A DNA stretch of 64,000 bases from Polaribacter cellanae (GCF_017569185.1 NZ_CP071869.1:2160001-2224000), one strand, 5' to 3'. Shown: positions 33,772-44,895, counted from the first letter of the stretch. A program made the numbers and translations. Notes: a model not told the origin generated them from the sequence alone.

Positions 33772-34898
33772 TGGCATTCAAATTAAATAACATAGCATCC
33801 AAAAAACAAAACAGTTCTTCTTTTAATATTGATAAGATATTAAAAAAAGAAATTTCCTTTGGAAACTCTTTTTCCAACAAGAAGAAAGAAGCTTTTTATA
33901 CGGAATTAAGTGTTTTATTAAATGCTGGATTAACTTTAAAAGATGCTCTTATTTTAGTCTCTGAAGAACAAAAAAAAGAGAACGATAAAATTTTAATAGA
34001 GAAAATAGTAGCCGAGCTAATTGATGGAAAAAATCTATCTGATGCTATTAAAAATAAAAAGGAGTTTAGCGAATACGAATATCATTCATTAAGAATTGGA
34101 GAACAAACAGGTACACTTTTAAAAGTGTCTAAAGAATTAGGCTTTTTTTACAAGCGAAAAAATGAACAAAAAAGAATCATTTTAAGTGCTCTATCTTATC
34201 CAATAGTAGTTTTATTTACAGCTTTTTTAGCGATTCTTTTTATGTTGCAATTTGTAGTACCCATGTTTGCAGATATATTTAAACAAAACAAGGTAGAACT
34301 TCCTTGGATTACAAAAAAAATAATGAGCGCATCCATTCTTTTTCAAGATCACTGGGGAGTCTTTTTTATATTGATATTAGGCCTGTTTCTTTTTAGAAAC
34401 CTTATTAAAAAAAAGGAATGGTATCAAAAATACACCTCTCTTTTAATACTAAAAATCCCATTTGTTGGAGAGTTTGTAAGAAAAGTAAAAATAGCACAAT
34501 TTACACAAGCAATTACTTTGCTAACTGGCGCAAAAGTACCTTTGTTAAACGGAATCCAATTAACAAAAAAAATGATTGCTTATTATCCACTTGAAACGGT
34601 TTTAGAAAAAGTTGAAAGTGATATTCTTCAAGGAAAAAGTTTACATCAAAGTATGGGGAACTACAAAATATTCGATAAAAAAATGATTTCCCTCATTAAA
34701 GTTGCGGATGAAACCAACCAAAACGAAACGATTTTTAAAAGACTTACAGATCAATACAATCAAGAAATCGAATACAAATCTAAAATTATTTCTGCCACTA
34801 TTGAACCTTTTATAATTCTAATCTTGGGAGCTATTGTTGCGACTATCTTAATCGCGATGTACTTACCGATGTTTAAGTTGAGCACAGTGATATCATAA
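33771..34898 (+). CDS. gspF: GspF/PilC inner-membrane platform protein
   Basis: 375 residues with two T2SSF domains. The first has EAFYTELSVLLNAGLTLKDAL, followed by a membrane pair near 140-160; the second has FTQAITLLTGAKVPLLNGI and ends in a membrane helix (FIILILGAIVATILIAMYLPMF), the typical C-terminus. It works with GspE in pilin assembly. It is the last gene of the operon; no clear terminator follows before the IS1 remnant at 35060. Confidence 0.9.
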   Translation: MAFKLNNIASKKQNSSSFNIDKILKKEISFGNSFSNKKKEAFYTELSVLLNAGLTLKDALILVSEEQKKENDKILIEKIVAELIDGKNLSDAIKNKKEFSEYEYHSLRIGEQTGTLLKVSKELGFFYKRKNEQKRIILSALSYPIVVLFTAFLAILFMLQFVVPMFADIFKQNKVELPWITKKIMSASILFQDHWGVFFILILGLFLFRNLIKKKEWYQKYTSLLILKIPFVGEFVRKVKIAQFTQAITLLTGAKVPLLNGIQLTKKMIAYYPLETVLEKVESDILQGKSLHQSMGNYKIFDKKMISLIKVADETNQNETIFKRLTDQYNQEIEYKSKIISATIEPFIILILGAIVATILIAMYLPMFKLSTVIS

Positions 34899-35059
34899 TA
34901 CATTTTAGGACTAATTCAAAGATTATTGAAAACCTGATATTTATCATATTTTTTGTTTGGTTTTTAACTTACTTTTAACACTAAAGATAATTGCTGATTT
35001 TATGCAGAAGTTATGAAAATATTATTACCAATTGATTCTATGAAATTATTACTACTTTT

Positions 35060-35240
35060 GGTAATGGTACAGATTAGTTGATGATAAATTTCTAAAACAT
35101 AAGATATTGTAAAACAATAGATTAATTATAGTAAATAAGGATGAACAAAAAGTTCATCCTTTTATTTTTGAATGAATTTTAAGGCGTTAAAATGTGTCTT
35201 TTTTACCTTGGTGGTTCAAATTAGTTGATGAAAAAGTAGT
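35060..35240 (+). mobile_element. IS1-family left-end remnant
   Basis: Outer end 35060-35084, the leader hairpin (GGATGAAC...GTTCATCC) and the inner end-like copy around 35218-35232 are kept; the transposase is missing and the sequence changes at about 35240. It lies directly behind the secretion operon, in the same orientation as the IS1 copy before that operon. Confidence 0.7.
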
Positions 35241-35249
35241 AAAATAGGA

Positions 35250-35726
35250 TCACATCCCCTTAAAACTCTTCCATTGTTGATTGACTAAGACTCTATTTTT
35301 TCTAGCTTCTTGTATTTTCTCTTTAAAGTGGTTTTTATCAGGAATTTTTCCGTTTACAACTTCAAAAGGTGTTAATCCGAATAAATCCGTTGGATACCTA
35401 TGATGATTATAATAATCAACAAAACGTGCTAAATCTTTTAAATGCGTTTTCTCATTGAGAGAATATTTTCCGTGTAAAAATTCAGTTTTATAAATACTAT
35501 GCGTATTCTCTGATATAGAATTAGTGAAAAGGAAGTCTTTGGTTTGTAAAGTTATTTTGATAATCACTGGTGGGGCTTGTATATTATTTATCCAAGATAA
35601 GAGTTCTCCTTTATTTTCACTTCCACCATCAGATAAGATGTTAATGGGTTTTACAACGTTCAATAAATTGTATTTAGAAAAAGTTTCAGCAAAGCTTTTT
35701 CTATAGCGAAAATAAAAAATAACCAC
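35250..35726 (-). pseudogene. Fragment of rve-type transposase
   Basis: 158 codons open; only the C-terminal part of a DDE transposase remains: second Asp in ILSDGGSENKGE and Glu in NSISENTHSIYK, then the usual HRYPTDLFGLTPFEV ending. The first Asp and the N-terminal domain are absent. The family is related to that of the transposase at 20055. Confidence 0.75.
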
Positions 35727-35763
35727 CTCACGTGGAGGTGAAAAAAATTGCTATGAAAAAGAA

Positions 35764-35790
35764 AGTGCGAGACCGCACTATTTTCATTTT
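35764..35790 (+). terminator. Hairpin with T-rich tail
   Basis: AGTGCG (35764-35769)/CGCACT (35774-35779), 4-nt loop, followed by ATTTTCATTTT. A second hairpin CACCTC/GAGGTG lies at 35724-35740. No gene reads into them now; they may be remains of a lost gene. Confidence 0.4.
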
Positions 35791-35809
35791 AAATGATACT
35801 GAAAGTTTT

Positions 35810-35917
35810 TTACATCCCTTTAAAAAACTCTTCCAAAGAAATATCCATCACTTTTAGAATTTTTACAAGTGAGCTAAAATTAATACTACAAATATTCTCC
35901 AAGTAAATAAGTATCAT
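35810..35917 (-). pseudogene. Fragment of XRE-family regulator
   Basis: On the - strand a 35-codon frame (CAT at 35915-35917 to TTA at 35810-35812) reads FSSLVKILKVMDISLEEFF, which is the last part of a Cro/CI HTH domain (SxxxLxKIxxxLDISLEEFF). The recognition helix is missing. It lies in the 255-base gap before the first Rhs locus; nothing else is seen there apart from the promoter. Confidence 0.5.
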
Positions 35918-35956
35918 AAAAATCTGTTTAGGTGACTTTTTTTATGCTGGTTTTAG

Positions 35957-35964
35957 TATTTTTG
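35957..35964 (+). promoter_or_regulatory. Candidate promoter of first Rhs locus
   Basis: TATTTTTG, a match to TAnnTTTG, 18 bases before the ATG at 35982. The second Rhs locus has the same box TATTTTTG at 45844-45851, 20 bases before its start. Confidence 0.5.
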
Positions 35965-35981
35965 CTTTTTAATTTAATTTT

Positions 35982-38900
35982 ATGAAAAAGAACTTATTAA
36001 TAATCTCTATTGTTTTAATAACTGCTTTTACTAATGGGCAAAGTTTACCAACAATAGTACCACCAAGTCCAACCGCATTTCAGCTCACAAAATATGGAGA
36101 TATTCAGGTAAATGAGCATCTAGGTTTGGTAAATCCATCGGTTAGTTTATTTACATACAAAGCAGGTAAGTTAGATGTGCCAATTAGTATGTCGTATAAC
36201 AGTAGTGGAGTTAAAGTAGATGATGCCGCTTCTTGGACTGGTATGAATTGGAATCTAAATGTTGGCGGTGTAATTACTCGAATAGTAAAAGATTTAGATG
36301 ATTTAAAATCTACAAAAGAATTTTATACTGCTGAAGAAATAGATAATTTAATTCAAAATGGTAATAGAGCAAAGGTTCGAACTCATGTAGCTGATAACAT
36401 GATTGATTCTGAAGTAGATATTTTTAATTTCTCTTTTTCAGGTTACTCTGGGAGTTTTTTTTTAAACCCTAACGATAATATGAAACCTACCTTATTAAAA
36501 TATGATAAAGAATTAGATATTGAGTTTATTGGAAGTATATCAAATTACGGACTACAAATTACAATTACTACAGAAAATGGAGATAAATATTTTTTTGGAG
36601 GAAATAACGGAACAGAAAGTACAAGATTACTTAATAATGGTCAATTTGGACAAGGACTTAGCCCTACAGTTGCAACATCTTTTTATTTAACAAAAATTAA
36701 AAATTTTATAGGAGACGAAATTTATTTTGAATATGATACTTTAAATTATTACGTAGATCTTGGTAAGAAAGAATCTTTTTCTATAGAAACATCTAGATCA
36801 GATTCTTCAACATGCAGTTTTGAAAAAATACCATTTCAAATTATTAATTCAAACCCCCAATTATTAACTAATTCTATTTTATCTGGACGTTTTTTGAAGA
36901 AAATACACTCTAATGTTAATTCACATTCAATTGATTTTACAAGAATTGAATCACATGTTAATTCTTCTTTCCATTTTAATAACTATCTTAAAGAAATAGT
37001 AGTTAATGAATCTGATGAACTAGTTAGTCAAAGTATAAATTTCGAATATCTTTTTCCTAAAGGAGATTCAAATTCGGAAAGATTTTTTTTAAAAGAAATT
37101 TTATTTAATAAAAACAATAGTACAGATAGAAAATATAGCTTTGAATATAAGTCTCCTGAGAATTTACCAAAGAGATTTTCTTTTAGTCAAGATCATTTTG
37201 GTTATTTTAACAATAAAAGTAATACTAGCTTATTACCTAATAATGAAGTTTATAGTTTTAAAAATTATAAAAATGATTTTGCAGATAGAAGGTCTGACTT
37301 TGATTATGCTTCTTTAGGTATATTAACAAAAATAACGTACCCTACTGGTGGCAATACAGTTTTTGAGTATGAAAGCCCAAAAATATATGACGACTATATT
37401 TATGATACAACTCTTGGTTTAAACGTACATAATAACGTACCTCATTATTATCCCAAAACAAGGCTTGTACATGAGAAAACTATTCAATCAAAGTTTATAA
37501 GAAATATTAGAACAAATATTATTGTTTCTTCAGAAAATGACTACACAAGAAGAGTCGAGATAAAAATATCTCTTATAAATTTAACGACTAATGCTTTAGT
37601 CGAAACTAAACTAATTCCTTTAGATAATTATTTAAATACTTCTCAAGGGGTTGATGTTAATTTTAATAATCCTGAAAAAAGCGAAAAAGGTTATAAAGTA
37701 ATCGCTGAATTGTTTAATGGGATAGACACTAACAATATATTAGATGTTGTAGTTCATTTTAATTACAAATACACTGATAAAAATAAAATTGTTGATGGTC
37801 CTGGAATAAGAATAAAAAAGATAACAAATAACCCTATTTCTGGATCTAAAATTCAAAAAGTTTTTTATTATAAAAAACTAGATGATATTATTAATGCTAA
37901 TAATTCTGTTAACAATCAATTTTATAAACCGAAATATTATTCTACAAGTAAAAAGCTTTTTGTTATAAATTGTAGTTCTACAGGTACTCCGCCAAGGATA
38001 GTATACTTATATATTTCCATGGTAAATATAAATTCCAATAGTGTTAATGCTCTATTCGGAACTAACTATAATCAAATAGCATACGATTATGTAACTATAA
38101 GCTATGGTGGGGATAATTTTGAAAATGGAGGTAAACAGATTCATTATAATTTACTTGAGGGTAAATTTCCTTCGCCATATCTTTACGATTCAAATACTGC
38201 GTTTGACTTCTCAAGTTCTAAATCTAATGAGTATTCATTAAATGGAGTTTTATTGAATGAAATTTATTTTAAAAAAGAAAATGAATTGTATTATAAATTA
38301 AAAGAAATAAACAATGAGTATTCAACAAGTACTTATAAAAAAATAGTCAATAATTTGTGTGTAGAAGAATTTGAAGTTCCTGCTCCTGGAGATCATAATT
38401 ATTTAAATGGTTTATACTTAGGTATTTATAACACTTGTTCTTTTAAGTTCTCAATAAAAAATTCTACTATTTATACTTTTTTTCCAAAAACCTTATATAA
38501 TTATACTGCATCAGAAAGTAATTCTGTGGTTGAAACTAAGGAATACAGCTATGGAATTTATCCTAGTCTTCCAAAAGAGATTATAACGACAAACAGTATG
38601 AGAGAAATGCTAAAAACCAAAATTTATTATCCAGACGACATAACAAATTTAAATTCTCTAGGGAATAACAATTTATCAAATTCTGAATTCGCTGCAATAA
38701 AGAAATTACAAAAAAAATCAATCACCAGTCCTCTTGCTCAAAACCGTATAGCTGAACCTATTCAAACAGAAAGGTATAAAAATAATATATTACTATCAAC
38801 ACAACAAACTATTTATAGTGAATTTAATGAGTTAGTTTTACCAAAAAAAATCCAAAGTTCTAAAGGTTCAGGTCTTTTAGAAGACAGAATTATTTATCAT

Positions 38901-39347
38901 GATTATGACGATAAGGGTAATCCAATAGAAGTAAGTAAAAAAGATGGAACTCATATTATTTATATTTGGGGATATAATAAAACTCAGCCTATTGCAAAGA
39001 TTGAGAATTTAACTTCAAGTGAATTAACATCTGTTATTTCAAGTTTGAGTGCAAGTTATAATACATTGGAAAAGATTCAAGAAATTTCTAATTTAGACAA
39101 TACCCAAGGAACAACAACTTCCGAGAATAATCTTAGAACTGCATTAACAGCTTTACGAAATGCCCTTACTAATACTAATGTACAAGTAACAACATTTACT
39201 TACGATCCGTTGATTGGAGTTACTAGTGTAACAGATCCACGAGGGCGAGTAGTCTATTACGAATATGATTCCTTTAATCGACTCAAACAAGTAAAAGATC
39301 ACGATGGAAACATACTAAACAAGAATGAATATAACTACAAAAACTAG
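35982..39347 (+). CDS. Secreted Rhs shell protein, first component (locus 1)
   Basis: 1121 residues with a signal peptide (about 1-19). The N-terminal region carries the conserved VPISMSYNSSGVKVDD and WNLNVGGVITR stretch that opens these proteins, like the SpvB/TcaB-type start of toxin-complex B subunits. The middle is beta-rich. The C-terminus has Rhs/YD-type strands: TFTYDPLIGVTSVTDPRGR and YYEYDSFNRLKQVKDHDG. Rhs shells enclose a toxin tip. It is followed after 5 bases by the second component, now broken. The second locus has the same pair (45871). Confidence 0.8.
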   Translation: MKKNLLIISIVLITAFTNGQSLPTIVPPSPTAFQLTKYGDIQVNEHLGLVNPSVSLFTYKAGKLDVPISMSYNSSGVKVDDAASWTGMNWNLNVGGVITRIVKDLDDLKSTKEFYTAEEIDNLIQNGNRAKVRTHVADNMIDSEVDIFNFSFSGYSGSFFLNPNDNMKPTLLKYDKELDIEFIGSISNYGLQITITTENGDKYFFGGNNGTESTRLLNNGQFGQGLSPTVATSFYLTKIKNFIGDEIYFEYDTLNYYVDLGKKESFSIETSRSDSSTCSFEKIPFQIINSNPQLLTNSILSGRFLKKIHSNVNSHSIDFTRIESHVNSSFHFNNYLKEIVVNESDELVSQSINFEYLFPKGDSNSERFFLKEILFNKNNSTDRKYSFEYKSPENLPKRFSFSQDHFGYFNNKSNTSLLPNNEVYSFKNYKNDFADRRSDFDYASLGILTKITYPTGGNTVFEYESPKIYDDYIYDTTLGLNVHNNVPHYYPKTRLVHEKTIQSKFIRNIRTNIIVSSENDYTRRVEIKISLINLTTNALVETKLIPLDNYLNTSQGVDVNFNNPEKSEKGYKVIAELFNGIDTNNILDVVVHFNYKYTDKNKIVDGPGIRIKKITNNPISGSKIQKVFYYKKLDDIINANNSVNNQFYKPKYYSTSKKLFVINCSSTGTPPRIVYLYISMVNINSNSVNALFGTNYNQIAYDYVTISYGGDNFENGGKQIHYNLLEGKFPSPYLYDSNTAFDFSSSKSNEYSLNGVLLNEIYFKKENELYYKLKEINNEYSTSTYKKIVNNLCVEEFEVPAPGDHNYLNGLYLGIYNTCSFKFSIKNSTIYTFFPKTLYNYTASESNSVVETKEYSYGIYPSLPKEIITTNSMREMLKTKIYYPDDITNLNSLGNNNLSNSEFAAIKKLQKKSITSPLAQNRIAEPIQTERYKNNILLSTQQTIYSEFNELVLPKKIQSSKGSGLLEDRIIYHDYDDKGNPIEVSKKDGTHIIYIWGYNKTQPIAKIENLTSSELTSVISSLSASYNTLEKIQEISNLDNTQGTTTSENNLRTALTALRNALTNTNVQVTTFTYDPLIGVTSVTDPRGRVVYYEYDSFNRLKQVKDHDGNILNKNEYNYKN

Positions 39348-40809
39348 GAGCTATGAAAAAATTAGTTTATATATTTCTGTTAGTATCATCAGGATTACTA
39401 GCGCAGACTACCACAGAGAATTTCGTAAAGAGCACTACATATAAAGTAAAAACAACAGATGGAACCACAAAAGTCGTTGGAGGTTCAATAACACCAGAAG
39501 ATAAAGTTGAAAGTATTACTTATTTTGACGGATTAGGAAGAGCTAAACAAAATATTTCGGTTAGAGTTGGTGGAAATGAAAATGATATAATTACACATAT
39601 ACAATACGATGAATTTGGAAGGCAAACGAAAGATTTCTTACCTTATTCTAATGGGAGTGATAATCTAAATATTAGAGAAGGGAATATCGAATTTAATATT
39701 CAAGATTTTTATAAAGGTAAATACCCGAATGATTTTGAAGGCTTAGATCCACTAAGTTTGGAAGTAAACGCATATTCAGAAAAAGTATTTGACAACTCTC
39801 CATTAAATAGAGTTTTAGAACAAGCAGCACCAGGAAAAGATTGGAAAGTTGGTAGTGGGCACACCATTAAATTTGAATATAGTAGCAATATTGCTAATGA
39901 AGTAAAGAAATATTACGTTTCTACTGTTTTTGCTGACAATACTTACAATCCTTCTTTAAGAACTAAGTACAACTTCAGGTCAAGCGAATTATGAAGCAGG
40001 AGAACTTTATAAAACAATCACAAAAGATGAAAACTGGAAAGTTTCAGATGGAGTAAACCACACCACAGAAGAATTTAAAAACAAACAAGGGCAAGTTGTA
40101 TTAAAAAGAACCTATGCAAATATAGATTCTAATAGAGATGGAACCACAGAAAACAATGTTGCACATGATACTTATTATGTATATGACGATTTTGGAAATT
40201 TAACCTATGTGATTCCTCCAAAAGCCTCAGCTCAATCGAGTATCACATCAACTGTTTTAGCTGAACTTTGTTATCAATACATATACGATCATAGAAATAG
40301 ATTAGTAGAGAAGAAAATACCTGGAAAAGGTTGGGAGTCTATCGTTTACGATAATTTAGATAGACCAGTATTAACACAAGACGCAAATCTTAAAGAAAGT
40401 AAAATTTGGTTATTTACAAAATACGATGCCTTAGGAAGAGTCGTTTACACTGGAAGATATTACTTAGGTGCAAACTCAACAGAAACTCGTGTAACCTTAC
40501 AAAATACATTTAATGCTAAAATTGCGACTCAAAATTTTGAGACGAAAATAACGATGGGTGCAGGAACAGGTTTTTCAAACACCTATTACAGCAATACTAA
40601 TTTTCCTGATACAAATTTAACAATTTGGACAGTAAATTATTACGACAATTACAATTTTAACTTACAAGAAAGTACAAGTTCCGTAACTTCATATGGGGTT
40701 ACAAGTACTTCAAATGTAAAAGGACTGCCTACAGACTCAAGAGTATATGCAGACAATAATAAATGGATAACAACAATTACATATTATGATGATAGAGCTC
40801 GACCTATTT

Positions 40810-42457
40810 AGGCACTTTCATAAAACAACGCATCCCTTGTTTTTACGAGGGATTTGTTGTATTTTGTAGCTATAATAAACCCCGAAAATGGCCAATATAG
40901 GCAAAAAACGGGGTTTTAATTTCGATAATTATGAAAGTACGAAGAATTTCTGAAATGCAACACCGCATTTCAATTTTTTCCCCTCAGCGAGAATTATGAT
41001 GCTCATTATGCGCGATTTTTAGAGGGAGATTTAGGTAAAATCTACTCTGCAATTCCTTGGAATGATTTAGTTAGCTCTTTTGGTATTTCTGAACAATCAA
41101 AAGGGAGAAACTATCTTTTTAGTCCTAAAGGAAGACTAGGTTTAATGTTTTTAAAACATTATGCTAATTGTTCAGATAGAAAATTGATTGAGCAACTAAA
41201 CTCGAATTTAGACTATCAATTTTTCTGTGATATAGAACTAGGTTTTGAACGCTTAACAAACTATAAAATAGTGAGCCAAATACGTTGTGAATTAGCAGAG
41301 AAACTCGATATTAATTCCATAGAAAAAATTCTATTCAACTCTTGGAAAAACGAAATTGAAAACCCCAATCAAATTGTAATGGATGCTACTTGTTATGAAA
41401 GTGAAGTTCGTTACCCTAGCATCCAAAAATTACTTTGGGAGTCGGTTCATTGGTTGTACAATCAATTACGTAAAACCTGCTCTATATTAGGGGTTAAAAT
41501 GATTAGAAGTAAATATATCAAGTGGAAAAAACGTTATCAAGGATTTAGTAAAATGCGAAGAAAAACCAAGTCGAAACGTATTTCATTAACCCGAGGTTTA
41601 CTCAATCTGTTAAGTAAATTTATCAACTTTGAAAAAGAGTTGTCAGAAAATCACAATATTGAGTTTATAGCTTTGTATTATAAGCGAATAAATACAATTC
41701 AAAGGATTTACAAACAACAAAAAGATCATTTTGATACAGGAGAAAAAATCAAAGATAGAATTGTAAGCATTCAAAAGGATTATATTCGTCCTATTGTTCG
41801 AGGAAAGGAAGTAAAACCTGTTGAATTTGGAGCAAAAGTTAACAAAGTTCAAATTGATGGAATTAGCTTTATCGAACATATTAACTTTAATGCATTTCAT
41901 GAAGGAAATCGTTTTATTCAAACAGTCCAAAAAGCACAAGGATTAACTCGAAAAAAAGTAAAAATAGCTGGAGCAGATAAAATTTATGCCACCAATAAAA
42001 ATAGAAAACACTGTAGTTCTAAGAACATAGAAACAGACTTTATCCCCAAGGGAAAAAAGCCGAAAAATCATAAAGAAAAAAAGCAACTTAGAGCTATTAT
42101 CGCAAAAGAAAGAGCTACAAGATTAGAAGGTTCTTTTGGAAAGGATAAAGAATATTATCACTTACGAAAAATAAAAGCCAAAACTAAAAAGAATGAAATT
42201 CTATGGATATTCTTTGGAATACACACAGGGAATGCTCTTGAAATTGGCCGAAGAAAAATAGCTAAAACAGCACAACAAGTAGTCTAAATTTGAAGCATTG
42301 AATATAGTTTTATGGGAGAGGTATGTCTTGTTGGGAAGTTTTTAAGAAACTGAACACTTAAAACAGCTTTAAAACAAAAATTGAGGGTAGAATTTAAATA
42401 ATTCTGCCCGCAATTTTAGCTGCATTTTTAAAAATAACCTATTTTCTGAATGTGCCT
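40810..42457. mobile_element. IS5/IS1182-like insertion sequence in rhs
   Basis: 1648 bases. Ends are AGGCACTTTCATAAAA on the left and, read inward on the other strand, AGGCACATTCAGAAAA on the right. The target duplication is ATTT (40806-40809 and 42458-42461). Removing the element and one ATTT restores the Rhs frame (GCT CGA CCT ATT TAT GCA TAT), which agrees with the protein at 48883. One DDE transposase gene inside. Confidence 0.85.
41145..42287 (+). CDS. IS1182-like transposase, N-terminus in doubt
   Basis: 380 residues from ATG 41145. The DDE core shows IVMDATCYESEVRYPS (first Asp), KIAGADKIYATNKNRKHC (second) and RLEGSFGKDKEYYHLRKI (Glu). Homology clearly starts earlier: the same frame reads NYDAHYARFLEGDLGKIYSA from 40992 but has no start codon. 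A start MKVRRISEMQ with SIFSPQRE exists at 40931 in another frame, ending in TGA at 40997. So the true gene is 40931-42287 with a one-base frame change around 40990, either a mutation or a frameshift signal. Confidence 0.75.
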   Translation: MFLKHYANCSDRKLIEQLNSNLDYQFFCDIELGFERLTNYKIVSQIRCELAEKLDINSIEKILFNSWKNEIENPNQIVMDATCYESEVRYPSIQKLLWESVHWLYNQLRKTCSILGVKMIRSKYIKWKKRYQGFSKMRRKTKSKRISLTRGLLNLLSKFINFEKELSENHNIEFIALYYKRINTIQRIYKQQKDHFDTGEKIKDRIVSIQKDYIRPIVRGKEVKPVEFGAKVNKVQIDGISFIEHINFNAFHEGNRFIQTVQKAQGLTRKKVKIAGADKIYATNKNRKHCSSKNIETDFIPKGKKPKNHKEKKQLRAIIAKERATRLEGSFGKDKEYYHLRKIKAKTKKNEILWIFFGIHTGNALEIGRRKIAKTAQQVV

Positions 42458-44620
42458 ATTTATGCATATAGTAAAAATGAATACTTAAAAACAACCGATA
42501 TTGTTGAGAGTAAGCTAGATTTTATTGGTAAAGTTACTGAGACAAAAGCTACACATAAAAAAGATAATCAAGTCGATATTATTACCATAGATAAGTTTGA
42601 GTATGACCATTCAGAAAGACTGAAATTACAAAAACAGCAATTTGAGGTTAATGGAACAACTAGTTCTGAAGAAGTTATTGTAGAAAATACTTATGACGCT
42701 TTAGGACAACTAGAATCTAAAAGAGTTGGAGGCGAAACGACAGATACAGATGGCTTACAAAAGATAGATTACACCTACAATGTTAGAGGTTGGTTAAAAA
42801 CGATAAATAATCCAACTGATGTTCTAACAGATGATTTATTTGCATTCAACATTAACTATAATACAATTGAAAAAAATAATTCTGGAGCTTCAAAATTAAA
42901 TACAGAAGCGTTGTATAATGGAAATATTAGCGAAACACATTGGCGAACTAAAAACGATAATAAACTACGTGCTTATGGCTATAGTTACGATGCGCTAAAT
43001 AGAATCACAAAAGCACAGTATAAAGCAGGAACTAATTTTACAGAAGAAATTGGAGCATTCGATTTAAAGAATGTAAAATACGATTATAATGGAAACATTC
43101 ATAGGTTAGTTCGTAAATCTGGAAATAGTGTTCTAACAGCAGGAGAGTTAACTGATATATTATCATATAGTTATTATGAAGATGGTTTAAGTAATCGGTT
43201 ATCTAAAGTAAAAGATAATAGTACTATACATCCAGAAAAAGGTTTTGATGACGGTACAAACACAAATAACGATTATAATTACGATTTAAATGGTAATTTA
43301 ACAAAAGATGAAAACAAAAAAATTACAACCATAAAATACAATCATTTAAATTTGCCAGTAGTTGTTAAATTTGAAAACAATGTATACAAGCGTATTGTTT
43401 ATACGTATGATGCTACAGGTATTAAATTAAGCAAGAAAGTAATAGAAAGTCCTACTAAAAAAACGGAAACAAAATATGCAGGGAATTATATTTACGAAAA
43501 TGATGTTTTAAAATTTTCTAATCACTCCGAAGGCTATATTGAACCTAAAAGTGAAGGAGATATTACTCAAGGGTTTAAATATGTCTATCAATATAAAGAC
43601 CAAGTAAATAACGTAAGACTCTCGTATTCAGACCTTGATAATAATGGGGCTATCGATGCTTCTACTGAAATTTTACACGAGCGAAATTATTATCCTTTCG
43701 GATTATTGCATCGTGGATATAATAATGTTATCAACGGAACTGTAAATAATTTAAAGCAATATCAAGGACAAGAATTTACAGAAGATTTAGGGCTGAATAC
43801 TCACGAATGGAAATATAGAGTAAGTGACCCAGCAATTGGTAGGTTCTGGCAAATAGACCCATTAGCAGAAGATTATAATTATCAATCACCATATAATTTT
43901 TCTGAAAATAGAGTAATTGATGCATTTGAATTAGAAGGACTTGAAAAAGTATCGATACATACAAGAGCTTTTGCACCGTTTAAAACATTTGGAGGTGGCT
44001 TTTCGGGAGATGGAGCAGACAGAGGCTTTACAACTTCTCAAAATGTAACTTCAAGAGTTAAGCAATCTGTAGGTATAGATTTTAACCAAAGTACACCTGT
44101 TGTGTCAGGAGGTCTACAAACCAGTGATGCAACACATCACCCTATTTTAGGAGAAGACACAGCACTAAGTAGAGATGCATTAAAAAATGTACAAATAGGA
44201 GAAACAAGCACAGGAGCTAAACAAGTAAGTTTTCAATCAGAAATTGAAGGAGCAAATCCACTTACACCAAAAGCTTTAACACCTAATATTGATGTCGATG
44301 GTATTTTTTCAATATCATCAAATCAGGAAACAGGCGTTTTAAGTATATCAGCAAATATAACAGGAGATAATTTTCCTTCCACAGAATCATTTATTAGTGA
44401 TGGTAAAAATTCTGTATTTATTGGAGTAAGTGCACTAAAAGGAAGCCCTTTTTCAAGTTTAAAAGGAGAAGGTGGTAGAAAAATGATTAATACTGACCTT
44501 CGAATAAATTTTAATTCTGATGGTATATTCCAAAATGTAATCTATCAAGGTAAGCAGTATAATATACAGGATTATAATAAATTATTTGAAACTCAAAACC
44601 CTAATGGCAACAATTAAAAA

Positions 44621-44860
44621 ATGAAAATATATCTAAAGCATTTTATAGTTTTTATTATAATCAGTTCTCTTGTCTTATACTTCTCTACAATAAAGGAAGG
44701 AATAGAAGTGTTCAAATTAGAAGGTGGTTATTTTAAAAATATTGGAAAGACATTTGAATACTTTTTTAAATGGGTTATACCATATTGGTGGTATATTTTA
44801 ATTATAGCGTCTTTAATTTTAGCAATAATTAGCGCCTTTATATTCAAGAAAATAAAATAG
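44621..44860 (+). CDS. Small membrane protein, probable immunity protein of tip D
   Basis: 79 residues with two membrane helices (IVFIIISSLVLYFS and WWYILIIASLILAIISAF). It follows the tip after 3 bases. A small membrane immunity protein suggests a toxin acting on the membrane or from the periplasm. Function inferred from position. Confidence 0.55.
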   Translation: MKIYLKHFIVFIIISSLVLYFSTIKEGIEVFKLEGGYFKNIGKTFEYFFKWVIPYWWYILIIASLILAIISAFIFKKIK

Positions 44861-44862
44861 AT

Positions 44863-44890
44863 AAAAAGCCACCTTCGGGTGGTTTTTTTT
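44863..44890 (+). terminator. Terminator of Rhs locus 1
   Basis: CCACC (44869-44873), UUCG-type tetraloop TTCG, GGTGG (44878-44882), with A-run before and T8 after. A very typical intrinsic terminator. Confidence 0.9.
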
Positions 44891-44895
44891 ATGCT

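Larger units (their letters stand above)
39353..44617 (+). pseudogene. Rhs second component with toxin tip D, broken by frameshift and IS
   Basis: Related throughout to the intact protein at 48883. A signal peptide and the domain FDGLGRAKQNISVRVGG (DUF6443-like) start the gene. Near 39965-39970 the frame changes by one base: the first frame stops at 39994, and the correct continuation reads through to 40809. There IS 40810-42457 is inserted. The frame resumes at 42458 and runs through the Rhs core (YYPFG codons near 43690, DPAIGRF) into a tip of about 220 residues beginning HTRAFAPFKTFGGGFSGDG. Both lesions are upstream of the tip, so this toxin cannot be made as a whole, but tip and immunity gene are preserved. 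Confidence 0.85.

Noticed and set aside
24697..35059. Composite transposon formed by the two IS1 copies around the secretion operon
   Set aside because: The right copy lacks a transposase and the left copy has no detectable right end, so a mobile composite unit is not supported.
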